A stretch of 64,000 bases of DNA from Rhodococcus sp. OK302 (GTDB lineage Bacteria; Actinomycetota; Actinomycetes; Mycobacteriales; Mycobacteriaceae): positions 1,393,501 to 1,457,500 of the forward strand of contig NZ_NPJZ01000001.1 of the NCBI RefSeq assembly GCF_002245895.1, read 5' to 3'. Made by a program: the position numbers and the translations under genes. How positions within the stretch are numbered: the first letter of the stretch is position 1; each line of letters starts with the position of its first letter. The notes below the pieces were generated by a model, which saw only the letters and a list, made by a program, of their open reading frames with translations, was not told where the DNA came from and made no database searches. Positions 1 through 8,787 of the stretch are shown here, piece after piece.

Positions 1-525
1 ATGCGAGGACGGCTGCTCGACGCGGCAGTCGAATCGCTGGTCGAGTTGGGCTATGCGAGGACGAGCACCCAGGAGATCGCTCGCCGTGCCGGCGTCTCGC
101 GGGGGACCCAGCTGCATCACTTCCCGACGAAGGAATCTCTGGTGGTTGCGGCTGTCGAGTATCTGGTGGACAAGCGGTTGGCAGAAATTCTCACGGCTGA
201 GGTCGGCAGTGGACGCGGTCTGGAGATTCTCGCGGATGCGTTTTCCGGTCCACTGTTCTACGCGGCGTTGGAATTGTGGGTCGCAGCCCGAACGGATCCC
301 GTGCTACATGCCGCGACAGTGCCCCTCGAGCGCAAGGTGAGTGAGGCTCTCGAACTCGGCAGCGCCGAGGTGTTCGGGGATCGGTTCGATGCCGAATCCG
401 TAGAACTCACTATCGAACTTGTTCGTGGGCTTGCAGTCTCTGCCCTTTTTCGTACCCCTGAAACCGATCGCGCGCTCAGATCGCGCTTGTTGCCGGCCTG
501 GCAATCCCGAGTGGAGAAGAAGTGA
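1..525 (+). CDS. TetR/AcrR-family transcriptional regulator (possibly 5'-truncated by window edge)
   Basis: Encodes 174 residues with an N-terminal TetR helix-turn-helix (AGVSRGTQLHHFPTKE, about residues 30-45) followed by an all-helical ligand-binding region. The ATG at base 1 falls right at helix 1, so the true start may lie upstream of the window; TetR proteins are usually about 190-210 residues. The stop overlaps the GTG start of the flavin monooxygenase by GTGA. Co-transcription and local regulation of the monooxygenase are inferred from this. The effector is unknown. Confidence 0.85.
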   Translation: MRGRLLDAAVESLVELGYARTSTQEIARRAGVSRGTQLHHFPTKESLVVAAVEYLVDKRLAEILTAEVGSGRGLEILADAFSGPLFYAALELWVAARTDPVLHAATVPLERKVSEALELGSAEVFGDRFDAESVELTIELVRGLAVSALFRTPETDRALRSRLLPAWQSRVEKK

Positions 526-2018
526 AACTTCCCGAACATGTCGAAACATTAATCGTCGGTGCAGGATTCGCCGGTCTGGGATTGGCGGCGAGGCTGCTCC
601 GCGAGGATCTTGGAGCGGATGTCGTGCTGATCGAGCGCGGCGCCGACATCGGCGGAACATGGCGAGACAACACATATCCCGGTTGCGCGTGCGACGTTCC
701 GACGGCGCTGTACTCGTATTCTTTTGCGCCGAGCGCGGATTGGAGTCATACCTTTGCCCGGCAGCCCGAAATCTACGCCTACCTGAAGAAGGTGGCCACC
801 GACTCCGGAATCGAGCGTCGAGTAGTGCTCAACTGTGAGCTCGAAGCAGCGGTGTGGGATGACGAGCTGGCAGTGTGGCATGTGCAGACGTCGGTCGGTT
901 CCTTGACGGCCAAGATTCTGGTTGCAGCAACAGGGGCCTTGTCGACACCGAAGACTCCGGATTTCCCGGGTCTGGAACAGTTTTCCGGGACTACCTTCCA
1001 TTCGGCCACCTGGAATCACGAGCACGACCTGCGCAGCGAGCGGGTCGCGGTGATCGGGACCGGGGCGTCGGCAGTACAGTTTGTTCCCGAGATTGTTGAT
1101 TCTGCGGCGCATGTGACCGTCTTTCAGCGAACCCCGGCTTGGGTGATTCCGCGCGGTGATCGAACACTCTCATCGGCACAGAAGACCTTGTACGCAAGGA
1201 TTCCCGCGACGCAGAAGGCAATTCGCGGTGTGGTCTACGGGTTCAGGGAGTTGCTCGGTGCGGCTATGTCGCATGCCACGTGGGTGCTTCCGGCTTTCGA
1301 AAAGGTGGCAAAGGCGCATCTGCGTCGGCAAGTGAAGGATCCGGAGTTGCGCCGAAAACTGACGCCTGACTTCACTATCGGCTGCAAGCGGATGCTGCTG
1401 TCCAATGACTGGTTGCGCACGCTGGACCGACCGGATGTGGGCCTGGTCGACAGTGGGTTGGTGTCGGTCACCGAACATGGCGTTGTCGACGGAGACGGTG
1501 TTGAACACGAGGTTGACACGATCATTTTCGCCACCGGGTTTACACCGACGGAACCGCCTGTCGCACATGCAATCAGAGGTATATCAGGGGAGACGCTGGC
1601 ATCACACTGGAACCGAAGTCCGAGCGCGTACAAGGGTACGACGGTCAGTGGATTTCCGAATCTTTTTCTCATGTACGGGCCCAACACCAATCTTGGGCAC
1701 AGTTCCATTGTCTACATGCTGGAATCACAGGCGGAATACATCAACGACGCCCTGCGCATCATGAAGAGCGAGGGTATTGATTCTCTGGATGTCGAAGACT
1801 CTGTACAGGTGCGCTACAACCAGGATATTCAGCACGATTTGCAGCGCACAGTCTGGAACAAGGGAGGATGTTCGAGTTGGTACATCGATTCCGAGGGTCG
1901 AAACTCGGTGCAATGGCCCACTTTCACCTTCACGTTCCGTTCCAGACTGAGCCGTTTCGATCGCGAGAACTATGCGGTTCGCACAGTCGGGAGGGTCGCT
2001 GATGTGGAGCGTTCCTGA
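522..2018 (+). CDS. FAD-dependent Baeyer-Villiger-type monooxygenase
   Basis: Protein of 498 residues. The N-terminal FAD Rossmann motif is GAGFAGLG (residues 13-20), followed by the GGTWRDNTYPG segment typical of class B flavin monooxygenases. The BVMO fingerprint FxGxxxHxxxW is present as FSGTTFHSATW (154-164); the residue after W is Asn rather than the usual Pro or Asp. A second nucleotide-binding motif (VIGTGASAVQ, about 173-182) would bind NADPH. Such enzymes insert oxygen next to a ketone or hydroxylate soft nucleophiles; the substrate cannot be read from sequence. The GTG start overlaps the TetR stop, and the next gene overlaps its 3' end, so the three probably form one operon. Confidence 0.9.
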   Translation: MKLPEHVETLIVGAGFAGLGLAARLLREDLGADVVLIERGADIGGTWRDNTYPGCACDVPTALYSYSFAPSADWSHTFARQPEIYAYLKKVATDSGIERRVVLNCELEAAVWDDELAVWHVQTSVGSLTAKILVAATGALSTPKTPDFPGLEQFSGTTFHSATWNHEHDLRSERVAVIGTGASAVQFVPEIVDSAAHVTVFQRTPAWVIPRGDRTLSSAQKTLYARIPATQKAIRGVVYGFRELLGAAMSHATWVLPAFEKVAKAHLRRQVKDPELRRKLTPDFTIGCKRMLLSNDWLRTLDRPDVGLVDSGLVSVTEHGVVDGDGVEHEVDTIIFATGFTPTEPPVAHAIRGISGETLASHWNRSPSAYKGTTVSGFPNLFLMYGPNTNLGHSSIVYMLESQAEYINDALRIMKSEGIDSLDVEDSVQVRYNQDIQHDLQRTVWNKGGCSSWYIDSEGRNSVQWPTFTFTFRSRLSRFDRENYAVRTVGRVADVERS

Positions 2019-2649
2019 ATCTGACACTGAGAGAACCGAATGGCCTGTGAGTAGTCCGCCGCCGTGGCCGGCACGGGTGGCGGCCACGTTGTGGTGGCAT
2101 CGCAGCACGTCGGCGGGTCGCGACCTCGGGCAACGCGGTCAGACCATTCCGATCACGGTGGCGATGATGGTCGACTATCTCGATTCGCCGGTCGGCCCGT
2201 ACCGAGAAATATTGGCCAGTCCGGTGCTGCAGATGCCGAGCAGGCGGCTCGGACCGATGCCGCGGATGTCGGTGCCCTTCATTGCGGTGGATTCGGAAGC
2301 TTCCGTTCACGGCGGACGAACCCATTGGCAACTCCCGAAGGTTCTTGCCCGTTTCGACGGGATGGTCCTCGGAAACATGACCGCGCAGGGTGACGGTTGG
2401 AAAGTTACCACCGACGCGCGGGCAAAGGGCCCGCGGTTACCCATCGCCGGTGCGTTGGGATTTGCGCAGCCCGAGCGAGGCAGAGGGTTGGCGATTGCGT
2501 CGGCGAGGCTCACCGGCAGGTTCCGCTACGCCCGCATCGACGTGGAACCCGAAGGTCCTACTCTGCCGAACTGGCTGGTGGCAGGCTCGCATCGAGGGAT
2601 CGTGATCACGGACGGAAAGATGAGGACCGGCCCGGCCAAGCATCGATAG
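2002..2649 (+). CDS. Acetoacetate decarboxylase-like family protein
   Basis: Protein of 215 residues from ATG 2002, chosen because a purine-rich site (GGGAGGG, about 1989-1995) lies 6 bases upstream; it overlaps the monooxygenase by 17 bases. GTG 2047 is an alternative start. The fold resembles the acetoacetate decarboxylase superfamily, with a beta-rich core and conserved MPRMSVPFIAVDSE and HWQLPK segments. I do not see the catalytic Lys context of true acetoacetate decarboxylases with certainty, so enzymatic activity is unproven. Pairing with the monooxygenase suggests work on the same keto substrate (inference). Confidence 0.6.
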   Translation: MWSVPESDTERTEWPVSSPPPWPARVAATLWWHRSTSAGRDLGQRGQTIPITVAMMVDYLDSPVGPYREILASPVLQMPSRRLGPMPRMSVPFIAVDSEASVHGGRTHWQLPKVLARFDGMVLGNMTAQGDGWKVTTDARAKGPRLPIAGALGFAQPERGRGLAIASARLTGRFRYARIDVEPEGPTLPNWLVAGSHRGIVITDGKMRTGPAKHR

Positions 2650-2661
2650 CTTGAAAAGGGT

Positions 2662-2695
2662 GAAGGCCGCTCAGCGTAATTGCCGGGCGGCCTTC
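2662..2695 (+). terminator. Hairpin terminator after the monooxygenase operon
   Basis: A 9-bp perfect stem (GAAGGCCGC 2662-2670 and GCGGCCTTC 2687-2695) with a 16-base loop lies 12 bases after the decarboxylase-like stop. No U-tract follows, so intrinsic termination may be weak. Confidence 0.5.
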
Positions 2696-2866
2696 GGTGT
2701 CGACGTCCCACAGGCGCCTCTCGGCGGATGGTCGCTCGCAGCGACAATGGGGTGGGGCCCGGGGCTTGTTCGGACGCCAACGAGGGTTTCAACGGCGGAC
2801 TCGGCTGATTTGTTCCCCGGCCGGCAGTGTGATGCCAGTCTCCCTTTAACTTAGGCAATCCTTTTC

Positions 2867-2901
2867 TTGACTAATTCCAGAAAAGGCGCATACTGGGTGT
2901 C
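2867..2901 (+). promoter_or_regulatory. furA-katA promoter and probable FurA autoregulatory site, near-leaderless
   Basis: A -35 hexamer TTGACT (2867-2872) and -10 CATACT (2889-2894) are 16 bases apart and place the transcript start at about the ATG at 2902, so the mRNA is probably leaderless. The AT-rich TTGACTAATTCCAGAAAAGG stretch across the promoter resembles the mycobacterial furA autoregulatory region. FurA binding here is inferred from that resemblance. Confidence 0.65.
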
Positions 2902-3411
2902 ATGCAAGACGACGGGCAGGATTTCGACCCCCGGGCGCAACTGCGCGCAGCCGGGTTGCGAGTCACTGCGCCGCGGCTTGCCGTTCTGAATGCAGTTACA
3001 GCCCAACCGCATTCGGATGCAGATACTGTTGCCGCACAGGTGCGGGAACAGCTGGGATCCGTATCCACCCAGGCCGTTTACGACGTGCTGAAGGCATGTG
3101 TGAGCGCAGGGTTGCTACGACGCATCGAGCCGGCGGGTTCGCCGGCACGGTTCGAGACGAGGACCGGGGATAACCATCACCATCTCGTCTGTCGTAGCTG
3201 CGGCAAGGTCGTCGACGTCGATTGTGTTGTCGGCCAAGCTCCCTGCCTTGAACCTTCCGATTATCACGGCTTCGAGATCGATGAAGCCGAGGTCGTGTTC
3301 TGGGGCCGTTGCAAAGATTGTCTGACGATTTCTACTGAATCCACCCCCGAACTTGGCGCCGTCTCCCAGAATCAAGATGCAGACCGCGCGCTAAAGCACA
3401 CAGCCCGTTAA
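2902..3411 (+). CDS. furA: Ferric uptake regulator family protein FurA
   Basis: Protein of 169 residues with the Fur winged helix (LRVTAPRLAVLNAV followed by SVSTQAVYDVLKAC) and a C-terminal dimerisation/metal domain with the NHHHLVCRSCGKVVDVDC motif, plus a second Cys pair (WGRCKDC). Cys pairs of this kind bind structural zinc in Fur proteins. It sits 33 bases upstream of a catalase gene; in actinomycetes this pairing marks FurA, a redox- and metal-responsive repressor of itself and of the catalase. The C-terminal tail is longer than in M. tuberculosis FurA. Confidence 0.92.
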   Translation: MQDDGQDFDPRAQLRAAGLRVTAPRLAVLNAVTAQPHSDADTVAAQVREQLGSVSTQAVYDVLKACVSAGLLRRIEPAGSPARFETRTGDNHHHLVCRSCGKVVDVDCVVGQAPCLEPSDYHGFEIDEAEVVFWGRCKDCLTISTESTPELGAVSQNQDADRALKHTAR

Positions 3412-3444
3412 ACGCACAGCCCACTACACGCAGGAGGCTTCGCC

Positions 3445-4896
3445 ATGACCAAGCCCACTACCAACAACTTCGGTATCGCGGTAGCCAGCGACGACGAGTC
3501 GTTGACCGCAGGTATTCAGGGACCGGTTCTGCTTCACGACCATTACCTGATCGAGAAGCTGGCCCAGTTCAATCGTGAGCGTGTCCCGGAGCGCATCGTG
3601 CATGCCAAGGGCGGCGGTGCATTTGGCGAACTCGTCATCACCCACGATGTCAGCAAGTACACCAAGGCAAATTTCCTGCAGCCCGGCAAGAAGACCGAGT
3701 CCTTGGTGCGTTTCTCGACCGTCGCTGGTGAGCAGGGTTCCCCCGATACCTGGCGTGACCCGCGTGGTTTCGCGATGAAGTTCTACACCGAGGAGGGCAA
3801 TTACGACCTCGTCGGCAACAACACCCCGGTGTTCTTCATCAAGGACGCCATCAAGTTCCCCGACTTCATTCGATCGCAGAAACGTCTGCCGGGTTCGGGT
3901 CTGCGCGATCACGACATGCAGTGGGATTTCTGGACTTTGCGTCCCGAGACCGCACACCAGGTGACGTGGCTGATGGGTGACCGCGGTATCCCGAAGACGT
4001 GGCGCAACATGGACGGCTTCGGTTCGCACACGTACCAGTGGGTTAACGCTGCGGGCGAACGTTTCTGGGTGAAGTACCACTTCAAGACCGATCAGGGTAT
4101 CGAGTTCCTGACCCAGGCCGAGGCCGACACTCTTGCGGGTACGGATCCCGATTACCACCGCGCAGATCTGTACAACGAGATCGAGGCCGGGAACTTCCCG
4201 AGCTGGACTCTCAAGGTCCAGGTCATGCCCGCCGACGAAGCCGAGGGCTACCGCTTCAACCCCTTCGACCTCACGAAGGTGTGGTCACAGCAGGACTACC
4301 CGCTGATCGAGGTCGGCAAGTGGACCCTCAACCGCAACCCGGAAAACTTCTTCGCGCAGATCGAGCAGGCGTCGTTCGAACCGTCGAATGTGGTGCCGGG
4401 CATCGGTTTCAGCCCCGACAAGATGCTGCTCGGCCGAGTGTTTTCCTACGCCGACGCGCACCGTTACCGCATCGGCACGAATTACGCAGACCTGCCGGTC
4501 AATGCTCCGAAGAACGAGGTGAACTCCTACTCGAAGGAGGGCGCCATGCGCTACAGCTTCAACTCTCCGACGACGCCGGTGTACGCACCCAACTCGTACG
4601 GCGGACCGCACGCCGATCCGTCGGTTGCCGGTGACGAAGGTCTGTGGTCGTTCGACGGCGAAGCAATTCGCGCCGGATACATCCAGCACGCCGAGGACGG
4701 AGACTTCACGCAGGCCGGAACACTCGTCCGCGAGGTTCTCGACGACGCCTCGCGTGAACGACTGGTCGGCAATATCGTCGGCCATGCGCTGGGCGGTGTC
4801 AGCGAGGAAATTCTGCTGCGCGTCTTCGAGTACTGGAAGAACGTCGACGCCGATCTCGGTAAGCGCGTCGAAGAGGGTGTACGCGCAGGTCAGTAG
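3445..4896 (+). CDS. katA: Monofunctional haem catalase
   Basis: Protein of 483 residues, a small-subunit clade catalase converting hydrogen peroxide to water and oxygen. The distal His is His53 ([13 protein letters not shown]), the distal Asn lies in [10 protein letters not shown] (residues 121-130), and the proximal haem Tyr is Tyr335 in [10 protein letters not shown]. Phe replaces the His common after GAGAH in many catalases. A strong AGGAGG site (3432-3437) precedes the ATG. It follows furA directly and is followed by a strong terminator, giving a two-gene peroxide-response operon in place of the furA-katG arrangement of M. tuberculosis. Confidence 0.95.
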   Translation: MTKPTTNNFGIAVASDDESLTAGIQGPVLLHDHYLIEKLAQFNRERVPERIVHAKGGGAFGELVITHDVSKYTKANFLQPGKKTESLVRFSTVAGEQGSPDTWRDPRGFAMKFYTEEGNYDLVGNNTPVFFIKDAIKFPDFIRSQKRLPGSGLRDHDMQWDFWTLRPETAHQVTWLMGDRGIPKTWRNMDGFGSHTYQWVNAAGERFWVKYHFKTDQGIEFLTQAEADTLAGTDPDYHRADLYNEIEAGNFPSWTLKVQVMPADEAEGYRFNPFDLTKVWSQQDYPLIEVGKWTLNRNPENFFAQIEQASFEPSNVVPGIGFSPDKMLLGRVFSYADAHRYRIGTNYADLPVNAPKNEVNSYSKEGAMRYSFNSPTTPVYAPNSYGGPHADPSVAGDEGLWSFDGEAIRAGYIQHAEDGDFTQAGTLVREVLDDASRERLVGNIVGHALGGVSEEILLRVFEYWKNVDADLGKRVEEGVRAGQ

Positions 4897-4921
4897 ACCT
4901 GCTTGAAGATTCGGCTGTTGC

Positions 4922-4964
4922 GGGCCGCTGCAGAGGAAGTCCCTTTGCAGCGGTCCGTTTTTTC
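4922..4964 (+). terminator. Rho-independent terminator after katA
   Basis: An 11-bp stem (4922-4932 with 4946-4956, one G-U pair) is followed by TTTTTT. It lies 25 bases past the katA stop. Confidence 0.85.
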
Positions 4965-4969
4965 GTGTC

Positions 4970-5029
4970 CTACAGCAGTCCCCACCAATAAACCAGGCAC
5001 GCGAGAATGAATTCGACAACGGTGTCCAC
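4970..5029 (-). CDS. Candidate 19-residue hydrophobic small protein
   Basis: A short frame on the minus strand starts at GTG (5029-5027) five bases after a near-perfect Shine-Dalgarno AAGGAGGA (5035-5042 on the plus strand, read in reverse) and ends at TAG. The product, MDTVVEFILACLVYWWGLL, is almost wholly hydrophobic and would be a single membrane segment. It lies in an otherwise empty gap between katA and the LLM oxidoreductase, divergent from the latter. I recognise no family. The strong ribosome site and membrane-like composition support translation, but 19 codons can arise by chance. Confidence 0.4.
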   Translation of the reverse strand: MDTVVEFILACLVYWWGLL

Positions 5030-5153
5030 GACGGTCCTCCTTCGCCACGACGTGCATTCCATGATCCGCGTCGACCGAAACTGTTTCGAGTGAGGCGCTG
5101 GCGGGCAGTCGATTCATACGAGTGTTCTTTTCGAGGTCAGGAGTTGGTCAGTC

Positions 5154-6143
5154 ATGACGAGATTCGGCTACACGTTGATGACCGAGCAGGCCGGCCCGAA
5201 GGAATTGGTTCGGTATGCGGTGAGGGCCGAGACCATCGGCTTCGATTTCGAGGTTATGAGTGATCACTATTCCCCGTGGCTGAGCGCGCAGGGACATGCG
5301 CCGTATGCCTGGTCGGTTCTCGGTGCAGTCGCCTACGCCACCGAGTCGGTTGGGTTGATGACGTATGTGACATGCCCGACGGTTCGCTATCACCCGGCGG
5401 TCATCGCGCAGAAGGCCGCCACGATGCAGATTCTCGCCGACGGAAGATTCACCCTCGGGGTCGGGAGCGGCGAGAGCCTGAACGAGCATGTGGTGGGTGA
5501 CGGGTGGCCATCCATCGACACGAGGCAAGACATGTTGCAGGAGGCCGTTGCGATCATTCGGGCGTTGCACTCCGGGGACGTGGTGAGTTGGAAGGGTGAG
5601 TATTTTGATGTGCAATCCGCTCGGATCTGGGATCTGCCCGAGATTCCCGTCCCGATCGCCGTGGCGATGTCAGGGGAGGAATCGGTTGAGAAGTTCGGGC
5701 CCATGGCGGATTGCCTCATTGGGGTGCAACCGGATTCGGATCTGATTCGACAGTGGAAGCACCTCCACAGTCGAGCTTTCGGGCTGGAGCCGGCACGACG
5801 ATCCATCGCGCAGATTCCGATAGCGTGGGACTTCGACCGAGACGCCGCGATCACCCGAGCCTATGAGCAGTTCCGCTGGTTCGGCGGCGGTTGGTCCGTC
5901 AATTCGGAACTGCCGACTCCGGCAAGCTTTGCTGCGGCCACCCAGTTTGTTCGCAAAGAGGATGTGGCAGAGAGTATTCCGTGTGGTCCGGATCTGGATG
6001 CGATTGTGGATGCGGTGAGCAAATACGCCGATGCCGGCTTTACCGACATTGCCCTGCTTCAGATCGGCGGCGATACCCAGGATCGATTCTTCGACGAGGC
6101 TGCGAAGCCGCTATTGGAGGCGTTGCACGTCAGATTGGGTTGA
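5154..6143 (+). CDS. F420-dependent LLM-class oxidoreductase
   Basis: Protein of 329 residues of the luciferase-like monooxygenase fold, closest in feel to the F420-dependent glucose-6-phosphate dehydrogenase-related group (opening MTRFGYTLMTEQAGPKELV, then DFEVMSDHYSPWL, GVGSGESLNEH and GEYFDV). Such proteins transfer hydride to or from coenzyme F420; the substrate is unknown. The 3' end overlaps the convergent histidine kinase gene by 14 bases. Confidence 0.85.
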   Translation: MTRFGYTLMTEQAGPKELVRYAVRAETIGFDFEVMSDHYSPWLSAQGHAPYAWSVLGAVAYATESVGLMTYVTCPTVRYHPAVIAQKAATMQILADGRFTLGVGSGESLNEHVVGDGWPSIDTRQDMLQEAVAIIRALHSGDVVSWKGEYFDVQSARIWDLPEIPVPIAVAMSGEESVEKFGPMADCLIGVQPDSDLIRQWKHLHSRAFGLEPARRSIAQIPIAWDFDRDAAITRAYEQFRWFGGGWSVNSELPTPASFAAATQFVRKEDVAESIPCGPDLDAIVDAVSKYADAGFTDIALLQIGGDTQDRFFDEAAKPLLEALHVRLG

Positions 6144-7419
6144 CGGTGAAGGTCAGTCGGGTGCCGCCGAGGGGGCTCTCATCGAGACGGGCCTGCCCGC
6201 GGTGCAGACCGGCTTGCTGTGCGACCAACGCCAATCCCAACCCGCTGCCGGTGTCGGCGGCGCCGGGTCCGCGTACGAAACGTTCGAACATCGACTCCCG
6301 GATGGATTCGTCTATGACAGTGCCGTTGTCGTCGACGATGATGACAGCCGAACCGGCACCTGTGCCGGAACTTACGGCGATATCGACCCGAGTGGCCCGT
6401 CCGTGCCTGACAGAGTTGGTAATGGCGTTGGTCAGGACCAACCGGATTCCGGCCGGGAACGCTTGAACCGTCAGATCTTCGGGACCGTCCAACGTAATCG
6501 CCGTCCCGCTGTGTAGTCGCCGGGCTTCATCGACGACGCGGTCGGCAAGCTCCACTAGATCGACCTGCTCGTATTCCGAGGTGTCCGCGACCTCCCCGAG
6601 TGCGAGCGTTTCCAGATCAGTGAGAGTGCGTTCGATCTGTCGTTGTGACACCAGCAGTTCGGCCGCGAGTTCGTTGCGCTGATTTTCGGTGAGTTCCAGC
6701 GTCGCAAGGACTTCCAGGTCGGTACGCATCGACGTCATGGGTGTGCGAAGTTCGTGAGCTGACACGCGGGCGAAATCTCGAGCCGATTCGAGAGCCTGCT
6801 TTGTTCGGCTGCGATCGAGTTCGATTCGACTGAGCATGCTGTGTATCGCTTCGGAGAGTTCTTCTGCCTCGCGGGTGCCCCGGACAGACGGCGCACGACG
6901 CGCAAGTTCCTCGGCATCGAGGTTGTTGCCGATCAAACTGGTCGTCTTCGTCAGTTCTTGGAGTGGACGCACGGCGCGGCCGGCGAGTACCCACCCGAGC
7001 CCTGCCGCAACAAGTATCGCGATAACAGCTGCGGCCGCGACTTGGAATGTTTGTTCTCGAATTGCCTGTGTCAGTGGATCTTCGGGAATGCTGACCGCCA
7101 GGGCGGCTCCACTGTCTCCGGGGAGGGGGATATCGCGAGTGCGGAAATCGGCAAGTGGTGCTGCGGGAATGGGAGTGGCGTCTGTGCCGGGTTCGGTGAC
7201 GGCAGGGTCGGATATGGACGTCGCCGGTTCGGTTCGGATCGCGTATTCCGAGTTAGTGGCCATTTCAAGCGTAACGGAATCGAGAGTGCGATCCAGTTGG
7301 GCAGACCCATTGACGCGCAAGAAAACTACGAACGCAATACACACCGCGGCGATGACGATTGCAGCGGCCAGTCCGGAGGCGATCGCCACTCTCGACTGTA
7401 ATGACAACGAACGCTTCAT
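6130..7419 (-). CDS. Sensor histidine kinase, PrrB-like
   Basis: Protein of 429 residues. Membrane segments at about 11-33 and 126-146 flank an extracytoplasmic sensor loop; a HAMP domain follows (about 147-200). The phospho-acceptor His222 lies in [11 protein letters not shown], and the ATPase has an N box ([11 protein letters not shown]), VDDNG and GSGLGLAL motifs. The dimerisation and ATPase segments closely resemble M. tuberculosis PrrB (SARDFA..S.HELRTP..MRT.LEVL). The ATG overlaps the response regulator stop by ATGA, so the two are translationally coupled. Signal unknown. Confidence 0.9.
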   Translation of the reverse strand: MKRSLSLQSRVAIASGLAAAIVIAAVCIAFVVFLRVNGSAQLDRTLDSVTLEMATNSEYAIRTEPATSISDPAVTEPGTDATPIPAAPLADFRTRDIPLPGDSGAALAVSIPEDPLTQAIREQTFQVAAAAVIAILVAAGLGWVLAGRAVRPLQELTKTTSLIGNNLDAEELARRAPSVRGTREAEELSEAIHSMLSRIELDRSRTKQALESARDFARVSAHELRTPMTSMRTDLEVLATLELTENQRNELAAELLVSQRQIERTLTDLETLALGEVADTSEYEQVDLVELADRVVDEARRLHSGTAITLDGPEDLTVQAFPAGIRLVLTNAITNSVRHGRATRVDIAVSSGTGAGSAVIIVDDNGTVIDESIRESMFERFVRGPGAADTGSGLGLALVAQQAGLHRGQARLDESPLGGTRLTFTVNPI

Positions 7420-8114
7420 CGTTCGGCCCGCAAGACAAAGCCGACTCCGCGGACGGTATGGATCAGTCGAGGCGCGCCGTCAGCCTCGAGTTTCTTACGT
7501 AGATAGGTGACAAAGACGTCCACGACGTTGGTGTCGGCATCGAAGTCGTAGCCCCACACGAGGCGGAGGAGTTGAGGCCGGCTGAGCACGACCCCGGCAT
7601 GTTCGGCGAGAACTGCGAGGAGATCGAATTCCCTTTTTGTCAGTTCGATTCGAGCGCCGTTCACATACGCGCGATGGCCGGGAAGGTCGACAGTGAGCGG
7701 GCCCACGGATATCGGACGTTCCGTCTGCGTCGCGGCATTTCCGGTGCGTCGCAACAACGCCCGTAGCCTGGCAACAAGCTCCGCCAACTCGAACGGTTTG
7801 GTGAGGTAATCGTCGGCGCCGGCTTCGAGTCCGGCAATGCGATCACCGACTGAACTTTGAGCGCTCAGAACACAAATCGGGACCTCGTTGCCGATGGCGC
7901 GCAAGGCAGTGACCACGCCGACGCCGTCGAGGCCGGGCATATTGACGTCGAGGACGATTGCCGACGGACAGCGCTTGCTCACGGCGGTAAGCGCAGATCG
8001 ACCGTCGACTGCGGTGTCGGTCTCGAATCCCGAGAGGCGCAGTCCGCGTTCGAGGGAGGTCAGAACCTTGGCGTCGTCGTCCACGATCAGGATGCGTTCG
8101 GGTGTGCTCACCAT
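7416..8114 (-). CDS. OmpR-family response regulator, PrrA-like
   Basis: Protein of 232 residues from ATG 8114 ([14 protein letters not shown]); a longer in-frame start would add 21 Arg-rich residues with no homology. The receiver domain has the acidic pair D12/D13, phospho-acceptor Asp56 ([12 protein letters not shown]) and the conserved Lys in YLTKPF. The C-terminal winged helix matches OmpR/PhoB regulators ([18 protein letters not shown], then [13 protein letters not shown]). GLRLSGFE and VVTALRA segments match PrrA. It is the first gene of the pair with the downstream kinase and is divergent from a secreted protein gene that it may control (inference). Confidence 0.9.
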   Translation of the reverse strand: MVSTPERILIVDDDAKVLTSLERGLRLSGFETDTAVDGRSALTAVSKRCPSAIVLDVNMPGLDGVGVVTALRAIGNEVPICVLSAQSSVGDRIAGLEAGADDYLTKPFELAELVARLRALLRRTGNAATQTERPISVGPLTVDLPGHRAYVNGARIELTKREFDLLAVLAEHAGVVLSRPQLLRLVWGYDFDADTNVVDVFVTYLRKKLEADGAPRLIHTVRGVGFVLRAER

Positions 8115-8276
8115 AGCTATAGTGCCACCGGATTCTGCGCGACCTGCTCTCCGGTGACGATGCTCTCGCATTCTCATGAATCCCTAAGAGTTCGCTAACG
8201 AGCGCCGAGTTTTCCGCCAATAGGTTCGTTGGTGTCGAGGCAATCCGAGCCGCGACACCTGAACGAGGAGATCGCC

Positions 8277-8645
8277 ATGGGCAAGACCATCATCACCACC
8301 ACCCGCCGTCGAGTGGCCGTCGCTGCCGCCGGAATCGCCGCTGTCGCAGCGATCGCCGTGCCCGGCATTGCCTGGGCCAACGGCTCCGTCCCCGAGACCA
8401 CACCGACTGTTGTCTCCACTCCCGCCGTGGAGATGGGCCAGGCTATTGAGACCGACGGGTGTGCCCGCGACCTGACCCCGGAAGATATCGACGCGCTGGT
8501 CGCGAAGGGTGAGCTCAGCCTGGCGGACAGCATTCCCGCAACCGCCACCGAAGCCTCGGTGATCGCCCCCGGTGCCGACGAGGGTGACAAGGCCGCGAGC
8601 TTTGAAGCGACGGACAGTAGCGTCACACTCGCAGTTTCCTGCTGA
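8277..8645 (+). CDS. Small secreted protein of unknown function
   Basis: Protein of 122 residues. The start is ATG 8277, six bases after GAGGAG (8265-8270). An Arg-rich n-region (TTTRRRVAVAAAG), a hydrophobic core and the cleavage-like AWA (about residues 34-36) indicate Sec export; the mature part is acidic, Thr/Ala/Glu-rich and carries two Cys (C64 and the C-terminal Cys), possibly a disulphide. No family recognised. It is divergent from the PrrAB-like pair across about 160 bases. Confidence 0.7.
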   Translation: MGKTIITTTRRRVAVAAAGIAAVAAIAVPGIAWANGSVPETTPTVVSTPAVEMGQAIETDGCARDLTPEDIDALVAKGELSLADSIPATATEASVIAPGADEGDKAASFEATDSSVTLAVSC

Positions 8646-8650
8646 TGAAA

Positions 8651-8762
8651 GTAGCTACGTAGCAATTTCTTTGAGTAGGAACGGTACGGCCGTGCCGAAA
8701 TGAGGAAAGTCTGTCGGTAGCTCTTGCTACGTTCTGGAGCGGCCCCGACGCACGTGTCGGGG
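8651..8762. repeat. Nested inverted repeats between secreted protein and YdjM-like genes
   Basis: ACGTAGCAA (8657-8665) pairs with TTGCTACGT (8724-8732). Between them sits a 16-base near-palindrome CGGTACGGCCGTGCCG (8682-8697), and a separate hairpin CCCCGAC/GTCGGGG (8743-8749 and 8756-8762) follows. No U-tract; it could be a terminator, a leader structure or protein sites. Confidence 0.4.
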
Positions 8763-8787
8763 CGCGCTTCGGAAGGTGTTGTGCTTC

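Noticed and set aside
2846..2864. IdeR-like box in the furA promoter
   Set aside because: Only 13 of 19 positions match the consensus, and the core GGTTAGGCT is broken; FurA autoregulation explains the region better.
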